From positions 207,121 through 271,120 of the forward strand of contig JAQUQR010000002.1 of NCBI GenBank assembly GCA_028715985.1: a DNA stretch of 64,000 bases, in the 5' to 3' direction. Positions 18,671-28,221 of the stretch are shown here, in pieces. The first letter of the stretch is position 1; each line of letters begins with the position of its first letter. The translations under genes were made by a program, and so were the position numbers. This stretch comes from Methanocellales archaeon. Its GTDB lineage: Archaea > Halobacteriota > UBA148. The notes under the pieces are model-generated. The model was not told where the DNA came from and did not search any database. It worked only from the letters and a program-made list of their open reading frames with translations.

Positions 18671-19570
18671 TTACTTTTTTCTTAGCTCCCTCATCACTTC
18701 TTTGTGGAATAACGAGAGGAGATCGCTTAGAAGACCGAAGATTAACATTTGAACGCCCATAACGATCAACAAAGTGGCAAGTATGGTCATTGGAATGCGA
18801 GTTGTTCCTTTGAGCCACTCTAGTACGACGTAGACTCCTACACAAGTGCCCGACACCATGAAAACTCCCCCAAGCAGGCCAAAATATAATAATGGGTTGT
18901 GAGTTTTGGTAAGCTTATATAGGGTGAGTCCAATCCTAAAGCCATCCTTAAGAGGATGAAGTTTGGTTACAGATCTTTCAGGCCTGGATAGATAGGATAT
19001 TGGCACTTCCACCATTCTCAAATCTTTTTTAACGCTCTCTATGGTGATCTCGGCCTCTACCTCAAAGCCGGTCCTGTTAAGCTCTAATTCCTGGACTGCT
19101 TTCTTGGTAAACGCCCTATATCCGGACAAAATATCGGTGATCCAAGTACCGTATGCAAGACCAAAAGACTTGTTCAAAATTCTGTTGCCAAATAGATTCA
19201 GTTTTGTAAAGGCGCCATCCTTCTGCTCTGCAAATCTGTTTCCAATAACATGATCGGCAGTCCCCTTCTCGATCGGCTCTATTAATCTATCCACCTCTTC
19301 TGGGAGATAGGTCCCATCACCGTCGATCATCACGATGATGTCCTCCTCAATCAGATCAAACGCTTGTTGAATAGCTTGACCCTTGCCTCTTCCTTTCTGG
19401 GTCACAACCTTAGCACCCTTCTCCGTCGCTATTTTGACGGTACCATCAGTGCTATGCCCATCCATCACCAATATGTTTGGAAATCCCATAGAACTGAACT
19501 CTTCAACTACATCCCCTATGGTGGGGGCTTCGTTGAGCGTTGGGATCAGTATACAAACTTTATCTCTCAT
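18671..19570 (-). CDS. GT2 glycosyltransferase, dolichyl-phosphate-sugar synthase-like (AglJ/DPM1 type)
   Basis: 299 residues. The GT2 domain (about 1-210) has 'ILIPTLNEAPTIGDVV', the nucleotide-binding 'MDGHSTDGT' and the catalytic metal motif DGDGTY. Two C-terminal membrane helices follow (about 228-250 and 260-285). This form transfers a sugar from a nucleotide donor to a polyprenyl phosphate at the inner face of the membrane. The neighbouring aglB suggests it starts the N-glycan lipid carrier, as AglJ does in haloarchaea; the sugar is unknown. Confidence 0.88.
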   Translation of the reverse strand: MRDKVCILIPTLNEAPTIGDVVEEFSSMGFPNILVMDGHSTDGTVKIATEKGAKVVTQKGRGKGQAIQQAFDLIEEDIIVMIDGDGTYLPEEVDRLIEPIEKGTADHVIGNRFAEQKDGAFTKLNLFGNRILNKSFGLAYGTWITDILSGYRAFTKKAVQELELNRTGFEVEAEITIESVKKDLRMVEVPISYLSRPERSVTKLHPLKDGFRIGLTLYKLTKTHNPLLYFGLLGGVFMVSGTCVGVYVVLEWLKGTTRIPMTILATLLIVMGVQMLIFGLLSDLLSLFHKEVMRELRKK

Positions 19571-19924
19571 TTGAAGTTCACCTAAAATTTCTTAGATTCC
19601 CATTATTTCAGTTTACTGCTCATTTCCACCAGGTTCATATAAGATTTGCTGTGTGTTTTTATATCAAGTTGGCTTATTTGTATATCCAACCCCCATCGCG
19701 TTATCGATTCAATCAACAAGATGTCAAAAGGTTATACGTTAACAATTGTTGATTCAAAGAGGGTTTTAAGCTTCCAAGAAGTTTTGTGTTAAAAAGGCGG
19801 GCTATTTGAGATATTTTGAATAACATATTGTCAAGAGTGGAGAATCATTTAAAAACAAAAGTTAAGGCTAAATGAACACGGAGAATGTTAGAATAATAAA
19901 TAGGATATAAAAAAATAAATCAAA
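19571..19924. other. Intergenic region upstream of the GT2 gene, no gene seen
   Basis: The 354-base stretch is AT-rich. A 9-bp inverted repeat AATCAACAA (19711-19719)/TTGTTGATT (19746-19754) with a 26-base spacer is the only structure noted and is weak. The region separates the start of the GT2 gene from the 3' end of aglB. Confidence 0.4.
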
Positions 19925-22615
19925 CTAAGTCAATAAGATGATTTCTCCGGTCATCACTTGCCCCTCTGTGACCCTAACTTCCCCTATCATATCTCCAATT
20001 ATTATAGTGTACGGTCTCACTGGCATCGTGTCAAACTGTGTTCCACCAGCCACAGGACCCTCTGTAGAGTACGGAACGATGAACTCATAGGTTCCATTAT
20101 TAGAAGTTGTAGTTTGGGTATAATTGAACGTTCGACCTTGATTTGTCTTGATTTCAACGTTGATTAATGCATTAGTACCATCAGGTGCACTTCCAACTAT
20201 CTTCGCCCCGGGAACATATTCAAAAACCTTCACAAATTTGACTTCTTGCCCACCTATACTGATTATGGTGCTGGTAGACTCGTGGACAAGCCTATAATGA
20301 AGTAAAGGCTCCAGATAGATGTCTTCACTAAGTTGCACTCCTCTGCCATCAAATATGTGCAATCTGGCTTCCATTGTGCTGAAATACTTGGGGCTGGGGG
20401 TAAATCCAGTCCCGCCCCCAGTATTGTTAACCTGCACATAATATCCCTCAGTATCACCAGCCCACACGGTCATAGCCCCAAACTTGTTATAAAATGCATT
20501 CCATACGTCAGCCATCATGAAGTCACTTACTACATATTTCACACCGAGTTCATCTGCAACTTCATTTGCTTCTGCTTCAGTTTTTGAGATGAAAAAAACG
20601 CAAGCTCCAGGATTGTCACTTCCTATAGGACCACCTATGCCTGATTGGAATGGATTCGCATTCGGGATTCTGTGCGCTATTCTGGTGATCCAGTGACCAT
20701 AATCCCACCAACTCATCACGCCATAGGCTGAGTCCGGATATCGATATGTTTCTCCCGGCGCAGGCGCTTCATAGAGCGCATAATAATCTAAACCAGGATC
20801 AGGCGTGTTATATCTCATCCAGTCCAAGGCAGAGTGCCAATCCATACTCGGCCCGCCGGTCCACCTTGCTGCACCTGGGCCTGATCCCATCGTTATGTTG
20901 ACGTTAGGATATATGAAAAGCAAAACAACCAGTATAACGACAAATACGTGAACCAGTTTCACATATCTGGAAACGAAATAACCGATATCGCTAGAGTCTT
21001 TCACCCTTCTCTTGAAGTCCTTATGTAATTCACCTAGTCCGCCCCATTCCAACATCTTGATGCCAAAATATCCAGAGAGAATTGCGACATTCACAGCGAA
21101 GTAATATGCGAACCTGTTCTGCCCAACGATGGCAAAGAACATGACGGTGCTCCATACCACTAGCAACGTGTCCTCTGGTATCCATTCTTTAAGCATTCTA
21201 TAGACTACCATCACAAGGGCGATGAGCGCAGTATAAAAGCACATCGTAAAGTTCTCCCACACCCACTGTAAGGAAAACTGTCCCCCCCTATAAAAGATCG
21301 ATGTAGCTTCTGCGACTGTTAGTAGGCCCCCACTCGGCTGGAATATGCTAAACGACCCAAATATCGAGCTAAGAAGAGAGGGATTAATCAGATGAATGCC
21401 TGCTGCTCCTATCGCACCAATTCCGATTAAAATCAAAGGATAATAACTCCGAGCGATTTCTTTGTGGTCCATTAACTTTGAGGTACCGCTCAGCAATAAA
21501 AACGCCAGGATACCTATAATGAACGAGAATATGTGTAGCGACGAATACTGACCAGCACCCTGCATAATAGTTGGTATAACCATCATAAGCGGTATTAAAA
21601 AGGTGATCACGCCCACGATGCAAAGATGGTCGGTTGATTTATTCCTTAGATGGTCGGTGATGTGCTGGATGATGACAGATACGGCAATTATGAATCCAAT
21701 CAACAAGGCCCCTGCCCAACAGAGCAGATAGCATCCAAACATAAGCCCAGCCAATATTGAATATGCCAGTGGGCCCCTCAAGATGCCTTTTTCTTCCCCC
21801 AATACATGCTCAAACCTTGTTCCCTCTGCCCTTCTGATCGCCATCATGAAAAACATAATCGTCAGAGTGCTAAAAAGCGTCTCGGCAACATGGTGATCTG
21901 TGAATCCCAAGAGAGATCGGGATAAGAATTGCCCTGGCATGATTACAACGATAAGTGCGGATAGTAACCCTACTCGCTTATCGAATACTATCTTTCCAAT
22001 GAAATAGACGGGTAAAGCGACCAATGCCCCCAGAACTGCTGGGAAATAGGCTCCCATGATCTCTATGGTACGCAGACTGGGATGCCCTAACCCAACGAGT
22101 AATGCAATGAACGCTATTATCTGATCATACAGTGGCCCAAAATGGAGAACGTCGCCGAATGGAAAATGCGTATATGGATCGAAAAAAATCCTGTGTGGGA
22201 AGTTACGAATCGTGTTTTCTACGAGACGCATGTGATACCAGGGGTCATTTCCACCAAATCGAACTGTATCACCGATAAACACGTTATCGTATGGCAAAAC
22301 AGCCCTGATATAGAAAGCGAGTGCAACTATGGCGATTAATAACACATTATAGATCGATATTTTCTGCTTGATATTCTCAAAAAAGGAGACGTGCTCAAGC
22401 TCCTTGAGATTATCCGCATACTCCACCTTAAGTTTTTCATATGCCTCTTTGGAGATCTTGCCTTGTTTATATTCCTTCTCCAAATTTTCTAGGGATGAGA
22501 GAAGCTGCGTGACCTCTGCTTCTCTTTTCGATATCTTTTGTGCCTCTTTCTTCTCTGCTTTGGGTTTTTGCCCAGACTTCTTTTTTATTTTCTTGCTTGT
22601 TTTTTTGCCCACCAA
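19925..22615 (-). CDS. aglB: Oligosaccharyltransferase AglB (STT3)
   Basis: Transfers the finished glycan from dolichyl phosphate to Asn in N-X-S/T of surface proteins. It has 896 residues. A lysine-rich cytoplasmic N-terminus is followed by a short helical SHOCT-like segment (about 37-75). About 12-13 membrane helices follow, with the loop motif GGNDPWYH after the first. The extracellular domain carries the catalytic-site signature WWDYGHW near residue 636 and a DK/MI-type helix (DFMMADVWNAF). The C-terminus is beta-rich. The start is TTG 22615, with GGAG seven bases upstream; an ATG just before it is out of frame. Confidence 0.96.
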   Translation of the reverse strand: MVGKKTSKKIKKKSGQKPKAEKKEAQKISKREAEVTQLLSSLENLEKEYKQGKISKEAYEKLKVEYADNLKELEHVSFFENIKQKISIYNVLLIAIVALAFYIRAVLPYDNVFIGDTVRFGGNDPWYHMRLVENTIRNFPHRIFFDPYTHFPFGDVLHFGPLYDQIIAFIALLVGLGHPSLRTIEIMGAYFPAVLGALVALPVYFIGKIVFDKRVGLLSALIVVIMPGQFLSRSLLGFTDHHVAETLFSTLTIMFFMMAIRRAEGTRFEHVLGEEKGILRGPLAYSILAGLMFGCYLLCWAGALLIGFIIAVSVIIQHITDHLRNKSTDHLCIVGVITFLIPLMMVIPTIMQGAGQYSSLHIFSFIIGILAFLLLSGTSKLMDHKEIARSYYPLILIGIGAIGAAGIHLINPSLLSSIFGSFSIFQPSGGLLTVAEATSIFYRGGQFSLQWVWENFTMCFYTALIALVMVVYRMLKEWIPEDTLLVVWSTVMFFAIVGQNRFAYYFAVNVAILSGYFGIKMLEWGGLGELHKDFKRRVKDSSDIGYFVSRYVKLVHVFVVILVVLLFIYPNVNITMGSGPGAARWTGGPSMDWHSALDWMRYNTPDPGLDYYALYEAPAPGETYRYPDSAYGVMSWWDYGHWITRIAHRIPNANPFQSGIGGPIGSDNPGACVFFISKTEAEANEVADELGVKYVVSDFMMADVWNAFYNKFGAMTVWAGDTEGYYVQVNNTGGGTGFTPSPKYFSTMEARLHIFDGRGVQLSEDIYLEPLLHYRLVHESTSTIISIGGQEVKFVKVFEYVPGAKIVGSAPDGTNALINVEIKTNQGRTFNYTQTTTSNNGTYEFIVPYSTEGPVAGGTQFDTMPVRPYTIIIGDMIGEVRVTEGQVMTGEIILLT

Positions 22616-22679
22616 TCATCTTCTCCTTTACATTAAGCATTAAACACAGCATCACACTCACATAAATCTTTTGAATATG

Positions 22680-23837
22680 TTATTTGTTTCTGATCCTATC
22701 AATTACATCAAAGTATTTGGATGTGGTGGTATCCCAACTAAACTCTGCTAGATCACATTTGATTTCTTTGGGTCGCTCATAGCAGCCTATGAGGGCTTTG
22801 GCAATCGCATTTGCATCACCTGGCGGAACGAAAGATGCCCCCCCATATTTTGACATAGATTCATTCAATCCTCCAACCGCCGAAGTTATGATAGGTTTTT
22901 TAAAGCACATGGCTATATGAGCTGCGCCACTCTGTGATGCCCTTAGGTAGGGAAAAACGATAACATCAGCGGCTGAAAAATATAGAGGTATATCGTCATC
23001 AGAGACGTATTTCGGTATCAGTATTATCTTATCCCTGAGTTTTGAAGTTTCAACCCTCTGAACTACCTCTTCTCCGCCCTCCCATAGTTCTCCAATGATA
23101 AGCAATCTAGATTGCTCAGCTACGTCCTCTGGCATTCGTTCGAATGCATCGATGAGGTAGGGAATGCCCTTATATTTCCTGATCAATCCAAAATGCAAAA
23201 TGACGAATTTCTCCTTGATCTTCAGTGCAGATTTTGCTTTTTCTTTATCAATTGGTTTATAATGATTATAAAGGCCGTGGGGAATGATATACATTTCCCC
23301 TTCATCGAGGCGATATTTAGATGCGATCTGCTCCTTGTCAAAACTGGAGTGTACCACATAGGCATCGACTTTATGCGCTAACAAACGACAAAATATGCGT
23401 GAATACAACCTAATCGGCAAAATAGACTCCTCCAATGGATCTACAACCTCATGAAACTCGATTATGAGCTTTGATTTAATAAAAAGCGCATTGAAAATCT
23501 TTAAAAAAAGGTGCATGTGTACCACAGAAGAGGTCCACCATTGTAATATGATCACATCAGGATTTTTCTTTTTGATGAAGTTAAACGCCCTGATCCAACT
23601 CAATGGCGAATTGTAGTCCATGCCATCATAAACTGAGATTTTAGACGAGAATTCAAGATCTGATAGCTTTTTTCCAACGTGTTCTTTTCCTGGAAACAAA
23701 AATTGAGGCAACAATTTTCTCAAACATACAACTGACACATCATTTGACATTGCCAATGCATTAGCCAAGCGGATCGTGTAATAACTAAGACCGCTTAAAA
23801 ATTTTTTTGATGGCCCAACTATGCATATGGTCCTCAT
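22680..23837 (-). CDS. GT4-family glycosyltransferase
   Basis: 385 residues with the GT-B fold. The N-terminal Rossmann domain contains 'SGLSYYTIRLANAL'. The C-terminal donor-binding domain (from about 200) has 'VILHFGLIRKYKGIPYLIDAFE' and the acidic end 'VFPYLRASQSGAAHIAMCFKKPIITSAVGGL' region. Sugar and acceptor are unknown. It follows the same direction as aglB, which lies 64 bases downstream, and has its own TATA box (23863-23871), so it probably begins the aglB transcript. Confidence 0.9.
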   Translation of the reverse strand: MRTICIVGPSKKFLSGLSYYTIRLANALAMSNDVSVVCLRKLLPQFLFPGKEHVGKKLSDLEFSSKISVYDGMDYNSPLSWIRAFNFIKKKNPDVIILQWWTSSVVHMHLFLKIFNALFIKSKLIIEFHEVVDPLEESILPIRLYSRIFCRLLAHKVDAYVVHSSFDKEQIASKYRLDEGEMYIIPHGLYNHYKPIDKEKAKSALKIKEKFVILHFGLIRKYKGIPYLIDAFERMPEDVAEQSRLLIIGELWEGGEEVVQRVETSKLRDKIILIPKYVSDDDIPLYFSAADVIVFPYLRASQSGAAHIAMCFKKPIITSAVGGLNESMSKYGGASFVPPGDANAIAKALIGCYERPKEIKCDLAEFSWDTTTSKYFDVIDRIRNK

Positions 23838-23862
23838 CGTAACAAGTAATAGGTCAGTAAGG

Positions 23863-23871
23863 ATTTATAAA
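23863..23871 (-). promoter_or_regulatory. TATA box of the GT4-aglB unit
   Basis: On the minus strand TTTATAAAT is centred about 30 bases before the ATG at 23837. Transcription would start about 5 bases before the start codon, giving an almost leaderless mRNA. Confidence 0.5.
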
Positions 23872-23932
23872 TAGTTCTGGGATAATGGATGAGGTTAGTC
23901 AATTGAAAATGGCACAGGTTTTCCCTGATAAT

Positions 23933-23940
23933 CTTTATAA
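23933..23940 (+). promoter_or_regulatory. TATA box of the MNT/HEPN-glycosyltransferase operon
   Basis: CTTTATAA is centred about 28 bases before the ATG at 23965, so the transcript should begin within a few bases of the start codon (leaderless or nearly so). Confidence 0.55.
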
Positions 23941-23964
23941 CTCACTAAATGCAACTAAATAACC

Positions 23965-24414
23965 ATGAAGCAAGACATAGCGTCCATACTTAAAAAACTC
24001 CTTGACAAATGTAAGGAAAAATTTGGAGTGGATTTAATTTCCGTGGTATTATTTGGTTCGTATGCTACTGGTGTCGAGCATGAGTATAGTGACGTCGATC
24101 TGCTCATTATTGCCGAAAACCTATCATATGATTGGAGAAAAAGAGATGAGATAGCTACTGACTTAAAAACGCCATTTGTCTTTGAAAAGAAGATGGACAT
24201 AACTCTAATCGATAAAAAGGACCTAGTAGACTCTATGAAGTGGTTTGATCCATTAGTTTTAGGAATAAGCGAGGCATACGTCATTTTGTATGATAAAAAG
24301 GGCTTTTTTGGGGATAAGATGAAGAAGTTTAAGGAGAAAGTCAAAGAAATGCATGTGAAAAAAATAGGAGACAACAGTTACGAGATACCAGTTGGTGACT
24401 TGATTGAGGTATGA
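23965..24414 (+). CDS. Minimal nucleotidyltransferase (MNT), antitoxin-like
   Basis: 149 residues with the pol-beta-type motif 'LFGSYATGVEHEYSDVDLLII', that is GSx10DxD with both metal-binding aspartates, and a further aspartate near residue 91 (KKMDITLID). In HEPN/MNT modules such enzymes transfer AMP to the HEPN partner and neutralise it. The C-terminal 40 residues are charged and helical. The next gene encodes a HEPN protein and overlaps it by 11 bases. Confidence 0.88.
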   Translation: MKQDIASILKKLLDKCKEKFGVDLISVVLFGSYATGVEHEYSDVDLLIIAENLSYDWRKRDEIATDLKTPFVFEKKMDITLIDKKDLVDSMKWFDPLVLGISEAYVILYDKKGFFGDKMKKFKEKVKEMHVKKIGDNSYEIPVGDLIEV

Positions 24415-24841
24415 AAAGATTTCTAAAGCTTTTTTGATCGAAGCGAAAGATGATATAGAGATGGCAGAAATCGCCTATTCACATGGAAAATTTAGTAAGG
24501 CAGTTTATCATTCTCAACAATGCGTTGAAAAGGCATTTAAAGCAGCCTTAGTACTAAAGGGAAAGTTCATCTCAGAGCACGAAGTTTTAACGGATTTTCT
24601 AAAGGTGTATCAAAACGAACTTTCCCGTGAAACGATAGAAAAAATCATGAAGGATACGCCAAAACTTGAGTCTCAATTCAAAAGGGTGCGATACCCTTTG
24701 TTTGGAAGAACGGATTTGCCGATCTGGATTCCAAGTAAAGAGTACGATGAAAGCGACGCAAAAAGTGCGATAGAAAAAGCCAATCTTATTTTTGGCATTT
24801 TGTCAAAATATCTAGAGGGTAAACACCGATCTTCCAAGTGA
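24404..24841 (+). CDS. HEPN-domain protein
   Basis: 145 residues, all helical, with the HEPN hallmark 'KAVYHSQQCVEKAFKAALV' and the later 'FKRVRYPLF'. A canonical R-x4-6-H nuclease motif is not evident after that arginine, so it may not be an active RNase. The start is TTG 24404, chosen because GGTGA (24394-24398) lies five bases upstream and the ATG at 24411 is out of frame. It overlaps the MNT gene at its start and the following glycosyltransferase frame at its end, so all three are one transcript. Confidence 0.85.
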   Translation: MRYEKISKAFLIEAKDDIEMAEIAYSHGKFSKAVYHSQQCVEKAFKAALVLKGKFISEHEVLTDFLKVYQNELSRETIEKIMKDTPKLESQFKRVRYPLFGRTDLPIWIPSKEYDESDAKSAIEKANLIFGILSKYLEGKHRSSK

Positions 24842-24846
24842 ACATC

Positions 24847-25902
24847 ATGAAAATAGCCCAAGTTTGCCCCAGATATCATCCGGATATAGGCGGCGTGGAG
24901 ACGCATGTAAGGGAGATAAGTGAGCGCATAGCAAAAAAGGGATGGAACGTAGAAGTAATATGCACGTCCGATAAGCTACAAAAAAAAGAGGAGATAAATG
25001 GCGTCAAAGTCACCAGATTTAGGTCAATAGCGCCCAATGATGCCTTTTTCCTGGCACCCCAGATTTATGGTTATATCCTAAATCAAGAATATGACATAAT
25101 TCATGCGCACAATTACCATGCATTTCCAGCGTTATTCTGCTCCCTGGCCAAAAAGGACCGAAAACTGGTTTTCACACCCCATTATCATGGAGCAGGGCAT
25201 TCATTCATCCGAAATCAGCTCCACAAACCCTATCGTCCGATTGGAAAGATGATGTTTAAAAGAGCAGACAAAATAGTATGCGTATCAAAGTTTGAGCTGA
25301 ATCTAATAAAAGAGAATTTCAAAATTCCTTCATCAAAATTGACGCACATTCCCAACGGCATAAACTTAGATGAGTTTAAGGACGTTAAACCACTCGAAAG
25401 AAAGCATAAAACGATCTTGTTTGTGGGGCGCCTCGAGAAATACAAAGGTGTGCAGTACGTCATTCAAGCGTTGCCATTGCTGGAATATCGATTAGAGATC
25501 GTGGGGAAAGGTCCCTATGAGCAAAAATTAAAAAAATTGGCAAGTGATCTAGGCGTAAGTAAGAAGATTGACTGGATAAGAGAGCTTCCGAGATCCGAAT
25601 TACTTAAACGTTACAAATCAGCAGACGTCTTCGTCATGCTATCTGAGCACGAAGCGTATGGCATAACAGTGGCAGAGGCTCTTGCAAGCGGAACACCCTG
25701 TATCGTCTCAGATATCGATTCATTAGGCGAATTCTTAGATAACAAAATGTGCTTTAAGGTTAAGTCACATCCGAATGCTAACGACCTTACCCAAACGATA
25801 AAAAGAGTGGCCTCTATCAAGCAAGTCAAATATGGCGGAGAATTGATGGATTGGGACAGGGTCACAGAGCGTTTGATTGATGTGTACGAGGAAATAAGAT
25901 GA
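24847..25902 (+). CDS. GT4-family glycosyltransferase
   Basis: GT-B enzyme of 351 residues from ATG 24847 (MKIAQVCPRYHPDIGGVETHV). The N-terminal glycine-rich loop 'GGVETHV' and C-terminal 'ILFVGRLEKYKGVQYVIQAL' and 'EHEAYGITVAEALASGTP' are clear GT4 motifs, the last containing the E-x7-E pattern. A GTG at 24838, overlapping the HEPN stop, is an alternative start. It is the first of three GT4 genes joined by four-base overlaps. Confidence 0.92.
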   Translation: MKIAQVCPRYHPDIGGVETHVREISERIAKKGWNVEVICTSDKLQKKEEINGVKVTRFRSIAPNDAFFLAPQIYGYILNQEYDIIHAHNYHAFPALFCSLAKKDRKLVFTPHYHGAGHSFIRNQLHKPYRPIGKMMFKRADKIVCVSKFELNLIKENFKIPSSKLTHIPNGINLDEFKDVKPLERKHKTILFVGRLEKYKGVQYVIQALPLLEYRLEIVGKGPYEQKLKKLASDLGVSKKIDWIRELPRSELLKRYKSADVFVMLSEHEAYGITVAEALASGTPCIVSDIDSLGEFLDNKMCFKVKSHPNANDLTQTIKRVASIKQVKYGGELMDWDRVTERLIDVYEEIR

Positions 25903-27026
25903 AAATCTGCATTGTAGTACCATTCTTCACGCCTTTTGTTAGAGGCAACGAATATGGGCTTGCGCATAGTCTAACAAATCTAGGACATGAAGTAACGATT
26001 GTAACTTCCACTGCAAGGGCTCCCAGGGAGGGGATGATTAAGGAGGAGGAATCAAACTTTTCCCATGATTTTAAGGTAAAATATCTCCCAACGCCCTTGA
26101 AGTTAGGGGAGAACCCCATCGTTCCTTCCGTTTTTGCCCATATTCTAAAAAATGATTATGATGTGCTGCTCCTGCAAGAGGACTACCCCTTCATATGTCA
26201 CCTCGCCTACTTTGCAGCAAGGTTAAAGCGAACGCCCACCATATTGTCTACGGAGAGAACATATTATCCCGCAGATGTTACGAAGAAAATTTCATTGAAA
26301 ATTCTTGACAAAACGCTCAACAAAATCTTGAGAAATGGTGTTGATGCAATAACTGCACACTGCAATGCAGCCAAGGAATTCATGATAAAAGAGTTGGGAG
26401 TAAAAAGAGAGATAAAGGTGATACATGTTGGCGTGGACACGACATTGTTCAGACCAATGAGAGGAAAAGGCGAGCATCTCAAATCATCAAAGATGAAGAT
26501 TCTAACGGTTGCCAGATTGCACAGATATAAAGGATTAGATTATTTAATAAAGGCGATGCAACTCTTACGAGATAAGTCAAAGGCAAAATTATACATTTTG
26601 GGTGGGGGTGTGGAAGAAGATAATTTGAAAAATCTTGTGAAAAGATTAGATTTAGAAACAGAAGTTGAATTTCTCAAAAAGCCCATTCCGAACCATGAAA
26701 TGCCTTTTTTATACTCAGAGTGTGATGTTTACGTCCAACCAAGCACAATAGAGCCTTACGGGATTGTGGTCCTAGAGGCAATGGCATGTGAAAAACCCGT
26801 CATAGGGACCAAAGTTGGCGGTATGCTGGATACGATAAAAGATGGCGAAACAGGATATTTGGTCGAACCGAGAAATGCGAAGGAGATTGCAGATAGAATA
26901 ACGATTTTAATGGATGAAGATAAAAAAGCGGAGATGGGGAAAAAAGCCAGAGAATGGGTTGTTGATAATTTTGATTGGATGACGATTGGAAAGAGATATG
27001 AAAAGATTATTGAGGATTTATTATGA
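25899..27026 (+). CDS. GT4-family glycosyltransferase
   Basis: 375 residues, GT-B. The N-terminal domain begins KICIVVPFFTPFVRGNEYG. The C-terminal donor domain has 'KILTVARLHRYKGLDYLIKAM' and 'EPYGIVVLEAMACEKPVIGTKVGG', with both conserved glutamates. ATGA overlaps at both ends show tight translational coupling with the flanking GT4 genes. Substrate unknown. Confidence 0.93.
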   Translation: MKICIVVPFFTPFVRGNEYGLAHSLTNLGHEVTIVTSTARAPREGMIKEEESNFSHDFKVKYLPTPLKLGENPIVPSVFAHILKNDYDVLLLQEDYPFICHLAYFAARLKRTPTILSTERTYYPADVTKKISLKILDKTLNKILRNGVDAITAHCNAAKEFMIKELGVKREIKVIHVGVDTTLFRPMRGKGEHLKSSKMKILTVARLHRYKGLDYLIKAMQLLRDKSKAKLYILGGGVEEDNLKNLVKRLDLETEVEFLKKPIPNHEMPFLYSECDVYVQPSTIEPYGIVVLEAMACEKPVIGTKVGGMLDTIKDGETGYLVEPRNAKEIADRITILMDEDKKAEMGKKAREWVVDNFDWMTIGKRYEKIIEDLL

Positions 27027-28216
27027 ACATCCTGTACGTTGCTCCTGACATCCCCATTCCACACACAGGAGAGTTCATAGGTGGCTCTACACATGTTTTG
27101 AAAATAGCAGAGGGATTGGTAAAGAGGGGCAATAAAGTGATCATCCTATCTAGGAGGATGACAAAGAAACAGAAGAAATACCAAAAAATAGGTGAGAACA
27201 TTTTTACGAGACGTGTTTACCGAGGATTAATCTTTCCCATTCGAGGCAAAATATCGATGAAAGAGGAGGAAAGTACTTTTTTGCTCAGTTTTGTTCAAAA
27301 AACGTATTTCTTCATTTACCGTTTTGTCTTAATTATCCTCGCGCTTTATTTGCTAAAAAAACACAAAATAGATTTTGTTCTTGACAGAAGTTCATCAAAA
27401 GGAGTAGGGGTATTTTCAGGATTTTTGCTTGGAATTCCAACCATCATAGAGCTTTTGGACCCGGATTACAACAACTTATCGATGAAACTAACGAAGAAGA
27501 TTTTTGCTTATACTAAAAACATAATTAATCCGAGTTTTCATTACAAGGTAAAAATTATAAGTGCCGGTGTAGACCCAAATATTTTTAAACCCGCTTATGA
27601 AGAGGATATCAGGAGTAAATACAACTTAAAAGACAAAAAAGTGGTTGTTTACGTAGGAGCGATGAGTGCATGGCATGGTGCAGAAGATCTTATTGAGATT
27701 GCTAATAAACTCGATGAAGACGTAAGGTTTCTTATGGTTGGCAAAGGATTGGATATTCTTGAAGGAGAATCAAAGGAAGAAAGCATTTCCTCTAGGTTCA
27801 TATTCACAGGATTTGTTGAGTATGAAGATGTGCCAAAATATGTTTCTGCTGCAGATGTTGCGGTTGCCCCATACAATCCAAAAGGATTTAGATATATGGA
27901 GAGATATGGCTTTTATTTCTCGCCAATAAAGATTTTTGAGTATATGGCCTGTAGAAAGCCTGTTGTAGCGAGTGATTTAGAGATAATAAGAGACATCATA
28001 AATGAAAACAGATGCGGTTTGTTGGCAAAGCCCGGGGATGCTGAGGATTTTGCTGAGAAGATAAGAATGCTGATGGAGGATGAAGTTTCGAGGAAAAAGT
28101 TTGGTGATAATGGCAGGAATGCCGTGATAGGGAAGTATACCTGGGAAAAAGTTGCAGATAAAATTTATGGGTGTATGGAGGCTAAAAATAAATTAAGCGA
28201 TGAGTTGGGGGTATAA
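27023..28216 (+). CDS. GT4-family glycosyltransferase
   Basis: 397 residues. The N-terminal domain contains 'GEFIGGSTHVLKIAEGLVKRG' and a hydrophobic stretch about 92-115 that may rest on the membrane. The C-terminal domain has 'VVVYVGAMSAWHGAEDLIEIA' and 'SPIKIFEYMACRKPVVASDLE', where the E-x7-E motif is partly altered. It is coupled to the previous gene by ATGA and followed five bases later by a GT2 gene. Confidence 0.92.
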   Translation: MNILYVAPDIPIPHTGEFIGGSTHVLKIAEGLVKRGNKVIILSRRMTKKQKKYQKIGENIFTRRVYRGLIFPIRGKISMKEEESTFLLSFVQKTYFFIYRFVLIILALYLLKKHKIDFVLDRSSSKGVGVFSGFLLGIPTIIELLDPDYNNLSMKLTKKIFAYTKNIINPSFHYKVKIISAGVDPNIFKPAYEEDIRSKYNLKDKKVVVYVGAMSAWHGAEDLIEIANKLDEDVRFLMVGKGLDILEGESKEESISSRFIFTGFVEYEDVPKYVSAADVAVAPYNPKGFRYMERYGFYFSPIKIFEYMACRKPVVASDLEIIRDIINENRCGLLAKPGDAEDFAEKIRMLMEDEVSRKKFGDNGRNAVIGKYTWEKVADKIYGCMEAKNKLSDELGV

Positions 28217-28221
28217 GAAAA

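Noticed and set aside
19711-19754. 9-bp inverted repeat with 26-base spacer
   Set aside because: Short, AT-rich and not near a start codon in a way that suggests an operator; likely chance.
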